64,000 bases of DNA from Arthrobacter sp. MYb227 (GTDB lineage Bacteria; Actinomycetota; Actinomycetes; Actinomycetales; Micrococcaceae). The notes below the pieces were generated by a model. It saw nothing but the letters and a program-made list of their open reading frames with translations, was not told where the DNA came from and searched no databases. Shown here one piece after another: positions 43,345 to 51,830 of this stretch (position 1 is the first letter of the stretch; every line of letters starts with the position of its first letter). The translations under genes were made by a program, and so were the position numbers. The DNA is taken from contig NZ_PCPT01000002.1 of assembly GCF_002975435.1 (NCBI RefSeq), positions 620,001 to 684,000 on the forward strand. The letters are read 5' to 3'.

Positions 43345-43919
43345 GGCTGCATCCTTTCTGCGAGGGTGACACGGGCACGGGCAATTCGGCCACGCACCGT
43401 GGTAAGCGGTGCGGAAACTATCTTGGAGATATCTGAGTAGGAGAGATCGTGAACCTCTTTCAAGACCCAACACTCTCGTTGGGTTGCGGGTAACTCGTTG
43501 ACAAATCGTCGCAGTTCCACAATTGCTGCACGCGTCTCAGCGCTCGATTCCAAAGATGCGTTGGCACGTGGCTCTAAGACCTGACGGGGACCGGGGTTGC
43601 CCTCCTCATCGTGGAAATCCTGCGGGAGCGGGGTGCGCTTTCGCAGGTGGTCGATGCAGCGGTGTCGAGCGATGCGGTAGAGCCAAACGCTCAAAGCTTC
43701 GGGGGATTGCAAGGTCGATAGCTGGCGCCAAGCGCTCAGATAGACCTCTTGCAAAACATCCTCGGCTTCACCCGACGAATTAATCATACTCCTGCAGAAT
43801 CTGAGCAAACCATGCTGGTAGAGCACCAGAATATTTTCGAAGGCGCGAGGATCACCTGATTGTGCCCGAGCAACTAAGGTGCGTAGCTCGTGTTGGTCTG
43901 GTTTTTCCGGACCCGACAT
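43335..43919 (-). CDS. ECF-type RNA polymerase sigma factor
   Basis: A 194-residue sigma-70 family protein with region 2 (LRFCRSMINSSGEAEDVLQEVYLSAWRQLSTLQ... VWLYRIARHRCIDHLRKR) and region 4 (LPATQRECWVLKEVHDLSYSDISKIVSAPLTTVRGRIARARVTLAE). ATG 43919 has TAGGAG six bases upstream. It leads a three-gene operon with the ZAS-Asp23 protein and a small Asp23-like protein, and is divergent from the asp23 operon, which it may control (inference). Confidence 0.92.
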   Translation of the reverse strand: MSGPEKPDQHELRTLVARAQSGDPRAFENILVLYQHGLLRFCRSMINSSGEAEDVLQEVYLSAWRQLSTLQSPEALSVWLYRIARHRCIDHLRKRTPLPQDFHDEEGNPGPRQVLEPRANASLESSAETRAAIVELRRFVNELPATQRECWVLKEVHDLSYSDISKIVSAPLTTVRGRIARARVTLAERMQPWK

Positions 43920-43963
43920 ATGCGCTCCTAGCCGCCCAACCAAATCGGGCTTATTACTCGGTA

Positions 43964-43980
43964 GTAGGTCTATAACCTAC
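43964..43980. promoter_or_regulatory. Palindrome in the sigma-factor promoter
   Basis: GTAGGT (43964-43969) and ACCTAC (43975-43980) are inverted arms with spacer CTATA, 45-61 bases upstream of the sigma start. It may be an operator. Region 43981-44130 shows no clear ECF promoter that I can defend. Confidence 0.4.
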
Positions 43981-44130
43981 GAGGTAAATAGCGTCCTGAA
44001 AACCCCTGCCGTCATCCGACGTCAAAAATTTGTTTCAAATTTACCAAAAGTTTCCGTGACGATTTGGGGACCTCACACGTCTGTATCTGTGTAATGCACC
44101 AAAGCTCTTGAAGAAACGGATGGATAGACA

Positions 44131-44619
44131 ATGTCAGAGAACAACAACCGAACCCTTCCCAAGACAACCGAAGAGGCGCAGGCGGCCGAAGCAGCAACCA
44201 AGGACGAAACCCCGAAGGGTCCGCTGCACACAGAATTCGGATCCACGACCATCGCCGACACCGTGGTGCAGAAACTTGCAGGCATCGCAACCCGCGAAGT
44301 CCCCGGCGTATACGCCATGGGCAATGCTGCCCGACGTGCACTGAATTCCCTGGCCGAACGCATCCCCGGTTCGCAGACCAACGTCAGCGGCGGCGTCAGC
44401 GTCGAAAAGGGCGAACGTCAGACCGCAATCGATGTCAATGTGGTTGTTGAATACGGTGCGGCGATCGCCGAAGTCGCCGAAGAAATCCGTCGCAATGTCA
44501 TCCAAGCCGTCGAACACGGAACATCTCTGGAAGTTCTGGAAGTCAACGTGAATGTCAGCGACGTTCATCTTCCCGAAGATGACGACGAGTCCACCGACCG
44601 CTCAGATCGCTTGGAGTAA
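44131..44619 (+). CDS. Asp23/Gls24 family envelope stress protein
   Basis: A 162-residue Asp23 protein: charged N terminus, then GSTTIADTVVQKLAGIATREVPGVYAMGNAARRA and the core INVNVVVEYGAAIAEVAEEIRRNVIQAVEHGTSLEVLEVNVNVSDVHLPED. In Staphylococcus Asp23 binds the membrane through AmaP and responds to cell-wall stress. First gene of an operon of at least six. Confidence 0.92.
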   Translation: MSENNNRTLPKTTEEAQAAEAATKDETPKGPLHTEFGSTTIADTVVQKLAGIATREVPGVYAMGNAARRALNSLAERIPGSQTNVSGGVSVEKGERQTAIDVNVVVEYGAAIAEVAEEIRRNVIQAVEHGTSLEVLEVNVNVSDVHLPEDDDESTDRSDRLE

Positions 44620-44623
44620 GGCC

Positions 44624-44806
44624 ATGACAACCACCCGATTCAGCGTTGCGGTGGGGCTGGTGCTGGGCTCCGTGTGGGTCTTTGGCGGATTCTTCTCAAT
44701 GCTGTTGGTGGCCCTCGTGGCGTTGGCAGCTTTCTGGATCGGCCACGTCTTGGAAGGACGCGTAGACCTGCATGAAGTGGTCTCTCGACTACAAGGGCGG
44801 CGCTGA
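44624..44806 (+). CDS. Small DUF2273-like membrane protein
   Basis: A 60-residue protein that is almost all membrane helix (VAVGLVLGSVWVFGGFFSMLLVALVALAAFWIGHVLEGR) with a basic tail. DUF2273 proteins of this size occur within Asp23/AmaP operons. ATG 44624 lies four bases after the asp23 stop. Confidence 0.75.
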   Translation: MTTTRFSVAVGLVLGSVWVFGGFFSMLLVALVALAAFWIGHVLEGRVDLHEVVSRLQGRR

Positions 44807-44808
44807 GC

Positions 44809-45180
44809 ATGGAGCGCGAATCGAATGACCCGGCACATCGGGGGAGCCTGAGCGTCAACGAACGGGTAGTTGAACGTATCGCCGCCAAATCGGCGGCGCG
44901 GCACCCGCAGGTCGGAGCCAGAAGTGGCGGGGTGCTCGGCATCGGAGAGACGAACGATTTCGGGGCCCTGCCACCTGTCAACGTGTCACTCGCCGGCAAC
45001 GTCGCTTCTATTAGCCTGAAAGTCGCGCTGCGCTTCCCCACGGATCTGCGGGCCATCACAGCCCAGATCCGTGAGGCGGTGGTCACCGACCTGCGGACCC
45101 TTGCAGATATCACCGCGGCCCCCGTGGACATCGAGGTGCAGTGGCTCGAGAACGCACCTGCGGCAAGGAGGATCCTGTGA
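44809..45180 (+). CDS. Asp23/Gls24-like protein
   Basis: A 123-residue soluble protein with Asp23-type segments: LSVNERVVERIAAKSAARHPQVG and VSLAGNVASISLKVALRFPTDLRAITAQIREAVVTDLRTLAD, ending in VDIEVQWLEN. Its stop overlaps the next start (GTGA at 45177-45180). A second Asp23 subunit in the same operon would allow a mixed assembly. Confidence 0.8.
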   Translation: MERESNDPAHRGSLSVNERVVERIAAKSAARHPQVGARSGGVLGIGETNDFGALPPVNVSLAGNVASISLKVALRFPTDLRAITAQIREAVVTDLRTLADITAAPVDIEVQWLENAPAARRIL

Positions 45181-45749
45181 ACAGCGAAGTTACGGCCGGC
45201 ACGCGCGTCAATTCCCCCGCACCCGTTGCCAGAACACGTTCTACCCGCGGGCTTGCGGCCACGATCACCGCAATACTGATTGGTGCAGTTGCCATCACGA
45301 TGATCGCGGCCGGATTTAGCCGAATCAGAACCGGTCAATGGCCCGAGTTCGTGCTCTTCGTGGCTAGTGACCGGTCGCTGACCGGCTCAAGCCCGCTGGT
45401 CATTGCCGTGGCTAGCCTGCTGGCGATACTGGGGTTGATCCTGCTGCTCAGCGCACTGATTCCCGGACCACGGAAGCATTTTGCCGTGGCCACCGAAAAT
45501 TCACGTGACGTGCGGATCAACGGTTCCGGAATCGCTAGGCTGGTTGAACATCGCATCGATTCGATCGATGGCGTCTCTGCGGTGCGCGCAAATTTGCGCC
45601 GCGTGCGCGTCGAGGTGCGCGTCAGCACACCTTTACGCGCTACCGAGACGGTTCACAACAAGGCACTGAGCGCGGCCACCGAGGTGCTAGAAGATACCCT
45701 TGAAGCCCCGCTCCCACGTATTAACATTCAGGTGAGGAGCCTGTCATGA
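45177..45749 (+). CDS. Membrane-anchored DUF6286-like alkaline-shock operon protein
   Basis: A 190-residue protein starting at GTG 45177 with AAGGAGG five bases upstream. Two membrane helices (IGAVAITMIAAGFSRI and VIAVASLLAILGLILLLSALIPG) precede a cytoplasmic domain with Asp23-like beta/helix pattern (VRANLRRVRVEVRVSTPLRATETVHNKALSAATEVLED). The layout is that of AmaP-type anchors; DUF6286 is the best guess at a named family. Confidence 0.7.
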   Translation: MNSEVTAGTRVNSPAPVARTRSTRGLAATITAILIGAVAITMIAAGFSRIRTGQWPEFVLFVASDRSLTGSSPLVIAVASLLAILGLILLLSALIPGPRKHFAVATENSRDVRINGSGIARLVEHRIDSIDGVSAVRANLRRVRVEVRVSTPLRATETVHNKALSAATEVLEDTLEAPLPRINIQVRSLS

Positions 45750-46396
45750 GGCATTCGGAAGGGACCTGGAACCGCGTGGCGCTCGCCTTGTGGGGACTCG
45801 GACTGCTCGCCGCCGCAAGCTGGGTACTGTGGCCGGCATTGGTGGGGCTGTTGTGGAACGAAGACGCGGCCAATACCACCCGTTATTGGGGTGCCGATGG
45901 CGCCCGGCGCGTCTTGGATTTTCCCGGCGGGATTGCCTTTGCCGACTGGTTTGCCGCGGCGGTGATAGTACTGGGGCTGTTGCTCCTAGTTCTTGCGGTG
46001 TCTTGGCTCATCAGGCAGTTGCCCCGAACCCCCCGTGCGGGAACGCTGAAGCTCGAAGATGATGTGGCTAACGGGACCACCACGATGCAACCAAGCGTCC
46101 TAGAGGGCGCCTTGAAGCACATGGCGGAGGACGACCCCGCAGTACAGTCTGCCCAGGTGGCGCTGCATGGGAGCGCTAATTTTCCGGGGTTACTGCTACG
46201 CATCACTGCCGAACCTTGGGCACGATTGCCGGATCTGAGCCGCAGCCTTTCCGAACGGCTTCAGCAAGCTCTCGAGCTGTCGTTGGGTGTGGAGGCAGAG
46301 GACACGGCCATCGAATTCTCGGTGGCACGCAAGCAACAACAGGTAGCGCACCGTGGCATGGCTAGTAGTGCGGAACCGAAAGTGGGGCGGAAATGA
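45746..46396 (+). CDS. AmaP-like alkaline shock membrane anchor
   Basis: A 216-residue protein with two helices (RVALALWGLGLLAAASWVLWPALVG; DWFAAAVIVLGLLLLVLAVSWLI) joined by a 35-residue outer loop, and a soluble C-terminal domain of Asp23-like character. This topology matches AmaP, which anchors Asp23 in Staphylococcus. It overlaps both neighbours by four bases. Confidence 0.75.
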   Translation: MRHSEGTWNRVALALWGLGLLAAASWVLWPALVGLLWNEDAANTTRYWGADGARRVLDFPGGIAFADWFAAAVIVLGLLLLVLAVSWLIRQLPRTPRAGTLKLEDDVANGTTTMQPSVLEGALKHMAEDDPAVQSAQVALHGSANFPGLLLRITAEPWARLPDLSRSLSERLQQALELSLGVEAEDTAIEFSVARKQQQVAHRGMASSAEPKVGRK

Positions 46397-46497
46397 GAAA
46401 CCGGATATTGCTGGCCTTGGGCGTGTGGGCCTTAGGTTGGCTGCGCGGTCGAGTTCAACGCCGCAATGCCAGCAAACGCGTTGACCGCAGCTCATAA
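46393..46497 (+). CDS. 34-residue basic membrane peptide
   Basis: Starts with ATG 46393 in an ATGA overlap with the previous gene. One short helix (ILLALGVWALGWL) precedes a strongly basic tail (RGRVQRRNASKRVDRSS). The overlap supports translation, but the length is too small for family assignment. Confidence 0.55.
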   Translation: MRNRILLALGVWALGWLRGRVQRRNASKRVDRSS

Positions 46498-46551
46498 GGC
46501 TCGAACGAATACTCAAGAAATCAACATAATGCGACAAGGAAAGAAGTAATC

Positions 46552-46815
46552 ATGACTATCTTTGGATGGATCCTTATCGGTCTCATCGCGGGCGCACTGG
46601 CCAAGGCGATTCTTCCCGGAAAACAAGGTGGTGGCTGGATCGCTACTTTGGTGCTTGGCGTCGTGGGAGCCATGGTTGGTGGTTTCATTGGCAATGCCGT
46701 TTTCGGCGGCGGACTACAGAACTTCTTCTCACTCCAAACCTGGCTGCTGGCCACCGGTGGCTCAATTGTGGTGCTGCTGATTTGGGGCATGGTGACTGGC
46801 AAACGTAAGGAGTAA
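46552..46815 (+). CDS. GlsB/YeaQ/YmgE family membrane protein
   Basis: An 87-residue three-helix protein with the family pattern IFGWILIGLIAGALAKAILPGKQGGGWIATLVLGVVGAMVGGFIG, known as transglycosylase-associated or GlsB proteins. It is often found with Gls24/Asp23 genes under stress control. GGAAAGAAG lies upstream of the ATG. A strong terminator follows. Confidence 0.9.
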   Translation: MTIFGWILIGLIAGALAKAILPGKQGGGWIATLVLGVVGAMVGGFIGNAVFGGGLQNFFSLQTWLLATGGSIVVLLIWGMVTGKRKE

Positions 46816-46851
46816 CATTTCAGGTTCTGAAATTGGTTCACTTGCTTTGCT

Positions 46852-46897
46852 CAGGTGGTGTGCTTCTTCCCTGGCCCGGGAAGAAGCACACCACCTG
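46852..46897. terminator. Bidirectional terminator after the asp23 operon
   Basis: CAGGTGGTGTGCTTCTTCCC (46852-46871) and its exact complement at 46878-46897 form a 20-bp stem with a six-base loop, followed by CTTTT. It lies between convergent genes ending at 46815 and 46910. Confidence 0.85.
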
Positions 46898-46909
46898 CTT
46901 TTAATGCGT

Positions 46910-47890
46910 TTAGGCCGAAATGTTGGTTGCTAAGGCTAGGGTGCTGTGCATAATTTCATCCATGGCGCACTCCTGAGCGATGAGCACCACGCGACAGGTG
47001 GCCCCGGCCGGCTTGGGATAACCCTTGTAGAGCCCACGCATATCGCAGATGGTTTGCCCGCGACCCGGACCATCGGTTGCATCAACGATGACTCGTGCAT
47101 AGGGGGCGCTGAGTGCTTCTACCCGTCCAATGGCGATGGCTGCTGCCAACGGATCATGCATCGCGGAACACGGACGTCCAAAGACACCGATGTAGAAATC
47201 GAAGTAGTAGCCGAGCATGTCTCCGACGGCGCTCAACGCAGGGTGCTCGCTTGCCAGCAGCCGTAGCCTGTCATCTTCCTCGAGCACGTGGTGCATGGTG
47301 ACATCAAGCGGTACCAACACAATTTCCCAGTTCGCCGCAAAGACCTCGGCAGCTGCCAGTGGATCCCCGTGGATGTTGGCTTCGGCGACGGCTGTGATAT
47401 TTCCCGGCGCGATAGCTGCACCACCCATGATGGTCAGTTCGGCAATCAGCGCCGGAAGGTTTGGCTCCAGACGTAATGCCGCGGCAATGTTGGTCAGCGG
47501 TCCGATCGCGATGACCCGCAATTCACCGGGGTACTTGCGTGCCATGGTCACCAAGAGTTCGGCGGCGCTCATGGCTTCCGGCGTGCCGGTGATTTCCGGT
47601 AGCTGGACATCGCCGATTCCATTGTGGCCATGCACGTGGGTGGTGCCGCCGTGGTAGCTACCCTCCAATGGATCATGGCCGCCCACAGCGACAGGAATAT
47701 CTGTACGTCCGGCGAGCGCCAGCAGGGCTTGGGTATTGCTGGCGCCCTGTGCCGCACTGGTGTTTCCGGAGACCGATCCGATACCAACCAGATTGGTACC
47801 GGCGCCCAAGAGGTAGACAAGAGCCAGCGCATCATCGATCCCGGTATCGCAGTCTAGGAAGAAGGGTCGGGAATCGGTGCTGTGGCTCAT
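46910..47890 (-). CDS. Inosine/uridine-preferring nucleoside hydrolase
   Basis: A 326-residue IUNH-family enzyme. The calcium-binding motif is FFLDCDTGIDDALAL; ELTIMGGAAIAPGNITAVAEANIHGDPLAA and VPLDVTMHHVLEEDD are the other active-site blocks, and the final metal ligand sits in SAMHDPLAAAIAIG. The enzyme splits nucleosides into base and ribose. GAGGAAAA precedes the ATG. Together with the secreted 5'-nucleotidase (15726) it could serve nucleotide salvage. Confidence 0.92.
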   Translation of the reverse strand: MSHSTDSRPFFLDCDTGIDDALALVYLLGAGTNLVGIGSVSGNTSAAQGASNTQALLALAGRTDIPVAVGGHDPLEGSYHGGTTHVHGHNGIGDVQLPEITGTPEAMSAAELLVTMARKYPGELRVIAIGPLTNIAAALRLEPNLPALIAELTIMGGAAIAPGNITAVAEANIHGDPLAAAEVFAANWEIVLVPLDVTMHHVLEEDDRLRLLASEHPALSAVGDMLGYYFDFYIGVFGRPCSAMHDPLAAAIAIGRVEALSAPYARVIVDATDGPGRGQTICDMRGLYKGYPKPAGATCRVVLIAQECAMDEIMHSTLALATNISA

Positions 47891-47931
47891 GTAATTTTCC
47901 TCGTTTGTGAGTCATTGGTGCGCTGAGACAG

Positions 47932-47995
47932 CGACAAGGCTCCCGGAGGTCGTACCCGTTGCATTGCGTGTCGGGTGAGACTCGGGAGCCTGTCG
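47932..47995 (-). repeat. Long inverted repeat between MFS exporter and nucleoside hydrolase
   Basis: CGACAAGGCTCCCG (47932-47945) and CGGGAGCCTGTCG (47983-47995) pair with one bulged A. The 37-base loop contains CCCG/CGGG, giving a second stem. It lies 42 bases after the DHA2 exporter stop and 42 upstream of the hydrolase start, on the same strand. It may be a terminator or a structured leader; it does not match any riboswitch I know. Confidence 0.5.
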
Positions 47996-48037
47996 TTGAA
48001 GCAGATATCAAGCGTACCGTTTGCCGAAGGCCTCCGG

Positions 48038-49555
48038 TTAGCCGCGTGTGGTTGCCAACGGGGTTTCCTTGATCATAAAGCCAAGTATCAAGGCGCCTAC
48101 GGCGAGGAAGATGGAAATGATGAAGATCTGTGGCATGGAGCCCGCCATTGCGTCGGCGATCAGGGCCTGGCTGCTGGCGGGAAGTGAGTGGACGAATTCT
48201 GGGGTCAGCGAGCCCAGCCCGCCTTCGCCGCCCGGAGCAATCTCGATGCCGCTGCCGGCGATCTTGGTGGTGAATGAGGAGACGAAGATCGAGCCGAAGA
48301 CCGCGATGCCTACCGAGGCACCGATCATGCGGAAGTAGTTGGTGGCGCTTGTGGCGACGCCTAGATCTGCGCGCGATACCTGGGCCTGGACGATGACCAC
48401 GAGGTTTTGCATCATCACACCGATGCCGATGCCTACCATGAACATGCCTGCAGCTGCCATGAGGTACGGGGTGTGGGCGTCCATGAAGCCCAGTAGTCCA
48501 AGGCCGCCGAGGGTAAGGATGGGGCCGGTGATCAAGAAGATTTTGTAGCGTCCGGTCTTGGAGACCATTGCGCCGCTGCCCATTGAACCAAAGACGTTGC
48601 CAAGTGTCATCGGGATCATCATGAGGCCCGATCCTACTGCGGTGGCGCCGTTGACCAGCTGGAAGAAGGTTGGCAGGTAGGAGATGGTGGAGAACATGGT
48701 TACGCCCACCAAGATCCCGGCAATGGTTGCTATAAGCACCTGACGGTTTTTGAAGAGATATCCAGGTAGTACCGGGGAGCTTGCGCGGCGTTCAACAACA
48801 ATGAAAAGTGCCACGAGGGTTAGTAGTGCTGCGCTCTGGCCAAGGATCAGCGGGGAAGTCCATCCGTGGGTGCCGCCCTGGCTGGTGATCAGGACCAGCA
48901 GAACCGAGGCCGAAGAGAGCAGCGCCATGCCGGCATAATCAAGGGAACCAGTGGATTTAGGGGTCTTGGGTAGCTTCAGGTATTTGAGAATGAAGAAGAG
49001 CGCGATGGCACCGAGTGGCACGTTGATGTAGAAGATCCAGCGCCAGCCCCAAGACTCGGTGATGATTCCGCCCAGCAGTGGGCCGCTGATTGACGCCACC
49101 GCGAATGCCGCGCCGAGCAGGCCCATGTATTTTCCTCGGTCACGGGGTGGGACCATGTCGGCAATGATGCCCTGCGCGCCGATCATCAATCCGCCGCCGC
49201 CAAGACCCTGCAATGCGCGGAAGGCGATGAGCAGTGGCATGGAGGTGGCCATGCCGCTGAAGACCGAGCCGGCCAGGAAAAGCAGAATTGCGAAGACGAA
49301 GACGGGTTTGCGACCGAATTGATCGCCGAGCTTGCCGTAGATCGGCAGCCCGATGGTGGAGGCCAAAATGTAGGCGGTGATGACCCAAGCGAGCTGGTTG
49401 AAGCCGTCGAGTTCGCCCACGATGGTGGGTAATGCGGTGGCGACGATGGTTTGGTCTAGGGCGTTGAGTAGCACCGCCAGGATCAGGCCGGCAAAGACCA
49501 GCTTGAAGGCTGGAGCCTGAACTTTCTCGCGGGCTGCGGACAGAGTTGCATCCAT
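48038..49555 (-). CDS. DHA2 (EmrB/QacA) family multidrug exporter
   Basis: A 505-residue, 14-helix MFS exporter. LDQTIVATALPTIVGELDGFNQLAWVITAYIL is the classic DHA2 N terminus; GKLGDQFGRKPVFV is motif A and GPLLGGIITESWGWRWIFYINVPLG is motif C. A TetR gene lies upstream in the same direction, and a 32-bp palindrome precedes this gene, so drug-inducible expression is likely. Substrate unknown. Confidence 0.92.
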   Translation of the reverse strand: MDATLSAAREKVQAPAFKLVFAGLILAVLLNALDQTIVATALPTIVGELDGFNQLAWVITAYILASTIGLPIYGKLGDQFGRKPVFVFAILLFLAGSVFSGMATSMPLLIAFRALQGLGGGGLMIGAQGIIADMVPPRDRGKYMGLLGAAFAVASISGPLLGGIITESWGWRWIFYINVPLGAIALFFILKYLKLPKTPKSTGSLDYAGMALLSSASVLLVLITSQGGTHGWTSPLILGQSAALLTLVALFIVVERRASSPVLPGYLFKNRQVLIATIAGILVGVTMFSTISYLPTFFQLVNGATAVGSGLMMIPMTLGNVFGSMGSGAMVSKTGRYKIFLITGPILTLGGLGLLGFMDAHTPYLMAAAGMFMVGIGIGVMMQNLVVIVQAQVSRADLGVATSATNYFRMIGASVGIAVFGSIFVSSFTTKIAGSGIEIAPGGEGGLGSLTPEFVHSLPASSQALIADAMAGSMPQIFIISIFLAVGALILGFMIKETPLATTRG

Positions 49556-49612
49556 GGCTCTGCTGTTATCTCGTTTCGGTGGGTGCGACTGAGGGCGTGA
49601 ACGCTACCGCCA

Positions 49613-49644
49613 CCATTAACAGTACGTAACCGTACCGTTAATGG
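49613..49644. promoter_or_regulatory. 32-bp TetR operator upstream of the exporter
   Basis: From CCATTAACAGTACG to its near complement CGTACCGTTAATGG the two 16-base halves match at 13 positions. It lies 58-89 bases upstream of the exporter start, between it and the TetR gene. Length and symmetry are those of sites bound by two TetR dimers. Confidence 0.7.
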
Positions 49645-49701
49645 CAATGTGTCATCCCCGTGATCCTCGGCACCCACCTAAATACGGTGCCACAAGCTGA
49701 T

Positions 49702-50352
49702 TTATGCCTGAGGATTTGCCGCGGCACGCAGCGCCGGAATAATAACCGCATCAATCACCGAAGCAATATATTTCTTATCAACCGGACGTGCCTCGACCGC
49801 CAAACGATGGAACACCAAGGCGGGCAAAGCACCGCGCAATGGTTCCAACCCCGCTCCGCCGCTCAGCTCGCCACGTTTGATCGCGCGGCTAATCACCGCC
49901 TCAATGGCGATACCGCGAGGAATCGACACCCTGGTCATAAAGAGTTCACGCAGCTTCTCATCGCGGGGCAACGCAGCCAAAAGGTTCATGAAGATCTGAT
50001 CGCGCATCTTATCTTCGGCAAACCACACCCCGGTCAGCTCCAAAAGATCTTCACGCAGCGACCCGGTATCCGGGGCGGGAGCACTCCATTCAAGATCACC
50101 AATCACCCCGGCCACCAGCTCTGCCTTTGAAGCCCAACGCCGGTACAGCGTCGCTTTCGATGCCCCCACGCGCGTGGCAATCGCTTCCATAGTGAACTGT
50201 TCATAACCGACCTCGGCCAACAACTCCTGGGCAGCCTGCAGGATCAATTGATCCTTGGCCGCGTCTCTTGGACGTCCGCGCTTGGCCGGAGTAAGAGCTG
50301 TTTCGGGGGACTGGGCATGTAGATCGGTCACACCGCCCAGTCTATCGACCAT
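49702..50352 (-). CDS. TetR-family repressor
   Basis: A 216-residue regulator. The HTH region is AAKDQLILQAAQELLAEVGYEQFTMEAIATRVGASKATLYRRWASKAELVAGVIG, preceded by a basic RGRPRD. The C-terminal ligand domain is of the TetR_C_16-like type (LREDLLELTGVWFAEDKMRDQIFMNLLAAL). The exporter gene lies 146 bases downstream with a palindromic operator between. ATG 50352 is used; a GTG at 50331 is possible. Confidence 0.92.
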   Translation of the reverse strand: MVDRLGGVTDLHAQSPETALTPAKRGRPRDAAKDQLILQAAQELLAEVGYEQFTMEAIATRVGASKATLYRRWASKAELVAGVIGDLEWSAPAPDTGSLREDLLELTGVWFAEDKMRDQIFMNLLAALPRDEKLRELFMTRVSIPRGIAIEAVISRAIKRGELSGGAGLEPLRGALPALVFHRLAVEARPVDKKYIASVIDAVIIPALRAAANPQA

Positions 50353-50476
50353 CTATACGTCGGTATCTGCTGCGTAAACTTGCAGCGTCATCAATCCAGG
50401 CCCACATGAACAAACATGAAACACTTGCCAGCAACGTGAAATAACATCCCAAGTGAAAGTCGGAGAGCCCACCACC

Positions 50477-51748
50477 ATGTCCAGCTCGGTCAAATATTGG
50501 TTCCCCGCAGCACTGAGCCTGATGGTTGTCGGGTGGGGAGCGAATCAGTATGTTGCGTTACTGGTGCACTACAAACAAGACCACGGATTCTCCGAACTGC
50601 TCGTCACCTCGCTGTTAGGTGTCTACGTAGTGGCACTAGTCCCGGCACTGCTCATCGGCGGAAGATATTCGGATAAAACCGGGCGTAAAAAGCTAACAAT
50701 CATCGCTGTATCTCTCTCCATGGCCGCGAGCCTGACGCTGATGGGCGTGGCCTGGGGACCGGCGCCCCTCTTCGTGGGAAGACTCTTGGCCGGAGCCGCC
50801 ACAGGATTGGCAATGGCCGCGGCGACAAGCTGGGTCAAGGAACTCTCCCAGCGGCCTTGGGATGCCCACGCGGTGCCAGGCTCGGGTGCCCGTCGTGCCT
50901 CGCTGCTGACCAGCGCAGGATTCTGCCTCGGACCGGTCATTGGCGGAATCCTTGTAGCCGCAGTCCCGGGTCCAGACTTCGTTCCCTATGCTGTGCATAT
51001 CTTATTGTGCATCCCGCTACTCTTTATTCTGCTCAAACTGCCAGAAACTCGCGAACGGCAAGGTGCTTCCGCGCAGATCAATGCAGGTCCAAAGGCCGCT
51101 AGCGTTGCCGCGGTGGCCCATGCTGGCGGACGCAAACGCTTCTGGGCGGTCATTGCACCCGCGGCACCTTGGGTTTTTGCGGCGGCAACCATGGGTTTTG
51201 TTGTCATCCCGGAAATGGTCCCAGCCATGCGCGAAGAACGCCTGATCTACACAACGGTGACAGTTGGAATCACCATGGGCTTCGGAGTGCTGATTCAGCC
51301 ACTGGCCCGACGCTTAGATACTGTCAGCAACGCCCGATCCCTGCTCTGTGGAGTTACTGTCGTATTGCTAGGCATGAGCGTAGGACTAAGCGCGATCCTG
51401 CTCAATAGCCCAATACTTGGTCTGGTGACATCGGCCCTGCTTGGCTGCGGAAACGGGCTATTGATGGTCAGTGGACTACTTGAACTTCAGCGGGCTGCAG
51501 ACCCCAACGAGCTAGGTACCCTTACCGGCTTCTTCTACACCCTTGCCTACGCCGGATTCCTGGCACCAACTATTATTGCCTTCATCGCCCAATGGGTCAG
51601 CAACCTGTGGATCATGGGAGGCACCATCATCCTGTGCATGATCTCCTTGGCTGTTATCGCGCTGAACTCCCGCAAACATCTGCCCCAAGCTCTCGAGCAA
51701 GTCGACGCCGAGCCCGGGGCTCAGGCGATGAGGACAGCAAGAAGCTAG
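50477..51748 (+). CDS. MFS transporter
   Basis: A 423-residue, 12-helix protein with motif A as GGRYSDKTGRKKL (about residues 60-72) and LFVGRLLAGAATGLAMAAATSWVKEL as motif B. ATG 50477 has GGAGAG about 10 bases upstream; a GTG at 50453 lacks a site. The C-terminal half is divergent from known subfamilies. Divergent from the TetR gene but without a shared strong palindrome, so co-regulation is uncertain. Substrate unknown. Confidence 0.85.
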   Translation: MSSSVKYWFPAALSLMVVGWGANQYVALLVHYKQDHGFSELLVTSLLGVYVVALVPALLIGGRYSDKTGRKKLTIIAVSLSMAASLTLMGVAWGPAPLFVGRLLAGAATGLAMAAATSWVKELSQRPWDAHAVPGSGARRASLLTSAGFCLGPVIGGILVAAVPGPDFVPYAVHILLCIPLLFILLKLPETRERQGASAQINAGPKAASVAAVAHAGGRKRFWAVIAPAAPWVFAAATMGFVVIPEMVPAMREERLIYTTVTVGITMGFGVLIQPLARRLDTVSNARSLLCGVTVVLLGMSVGLSAILLNSPILGLVTSALLGCGNGLLMVSGLLELQRAADPNELGTLTGFFYTLAYAGFLAPTIIAFIAQWVSNLWIMGGTIILCMISLAVIALNSRKHLPQALEQVDAEPGAQAMRTARS

Positions 51749-51830
51749 CTTCAGTCACAATATCGCGTGGCGCTCAGAACTTGCTCGGCTTGGGCGATAA
51801 TAATAGCTGCCCCCCTGCTACGTTGAATAC

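Noticed and set aside
47932-47995. Known riboswitch (TPP, cobalamin, guanidine, ZTP or cyclic-di-AMP)
   Set aside because: None of the conserved blocks of those classes could be found; kept only as an unassigned structure.
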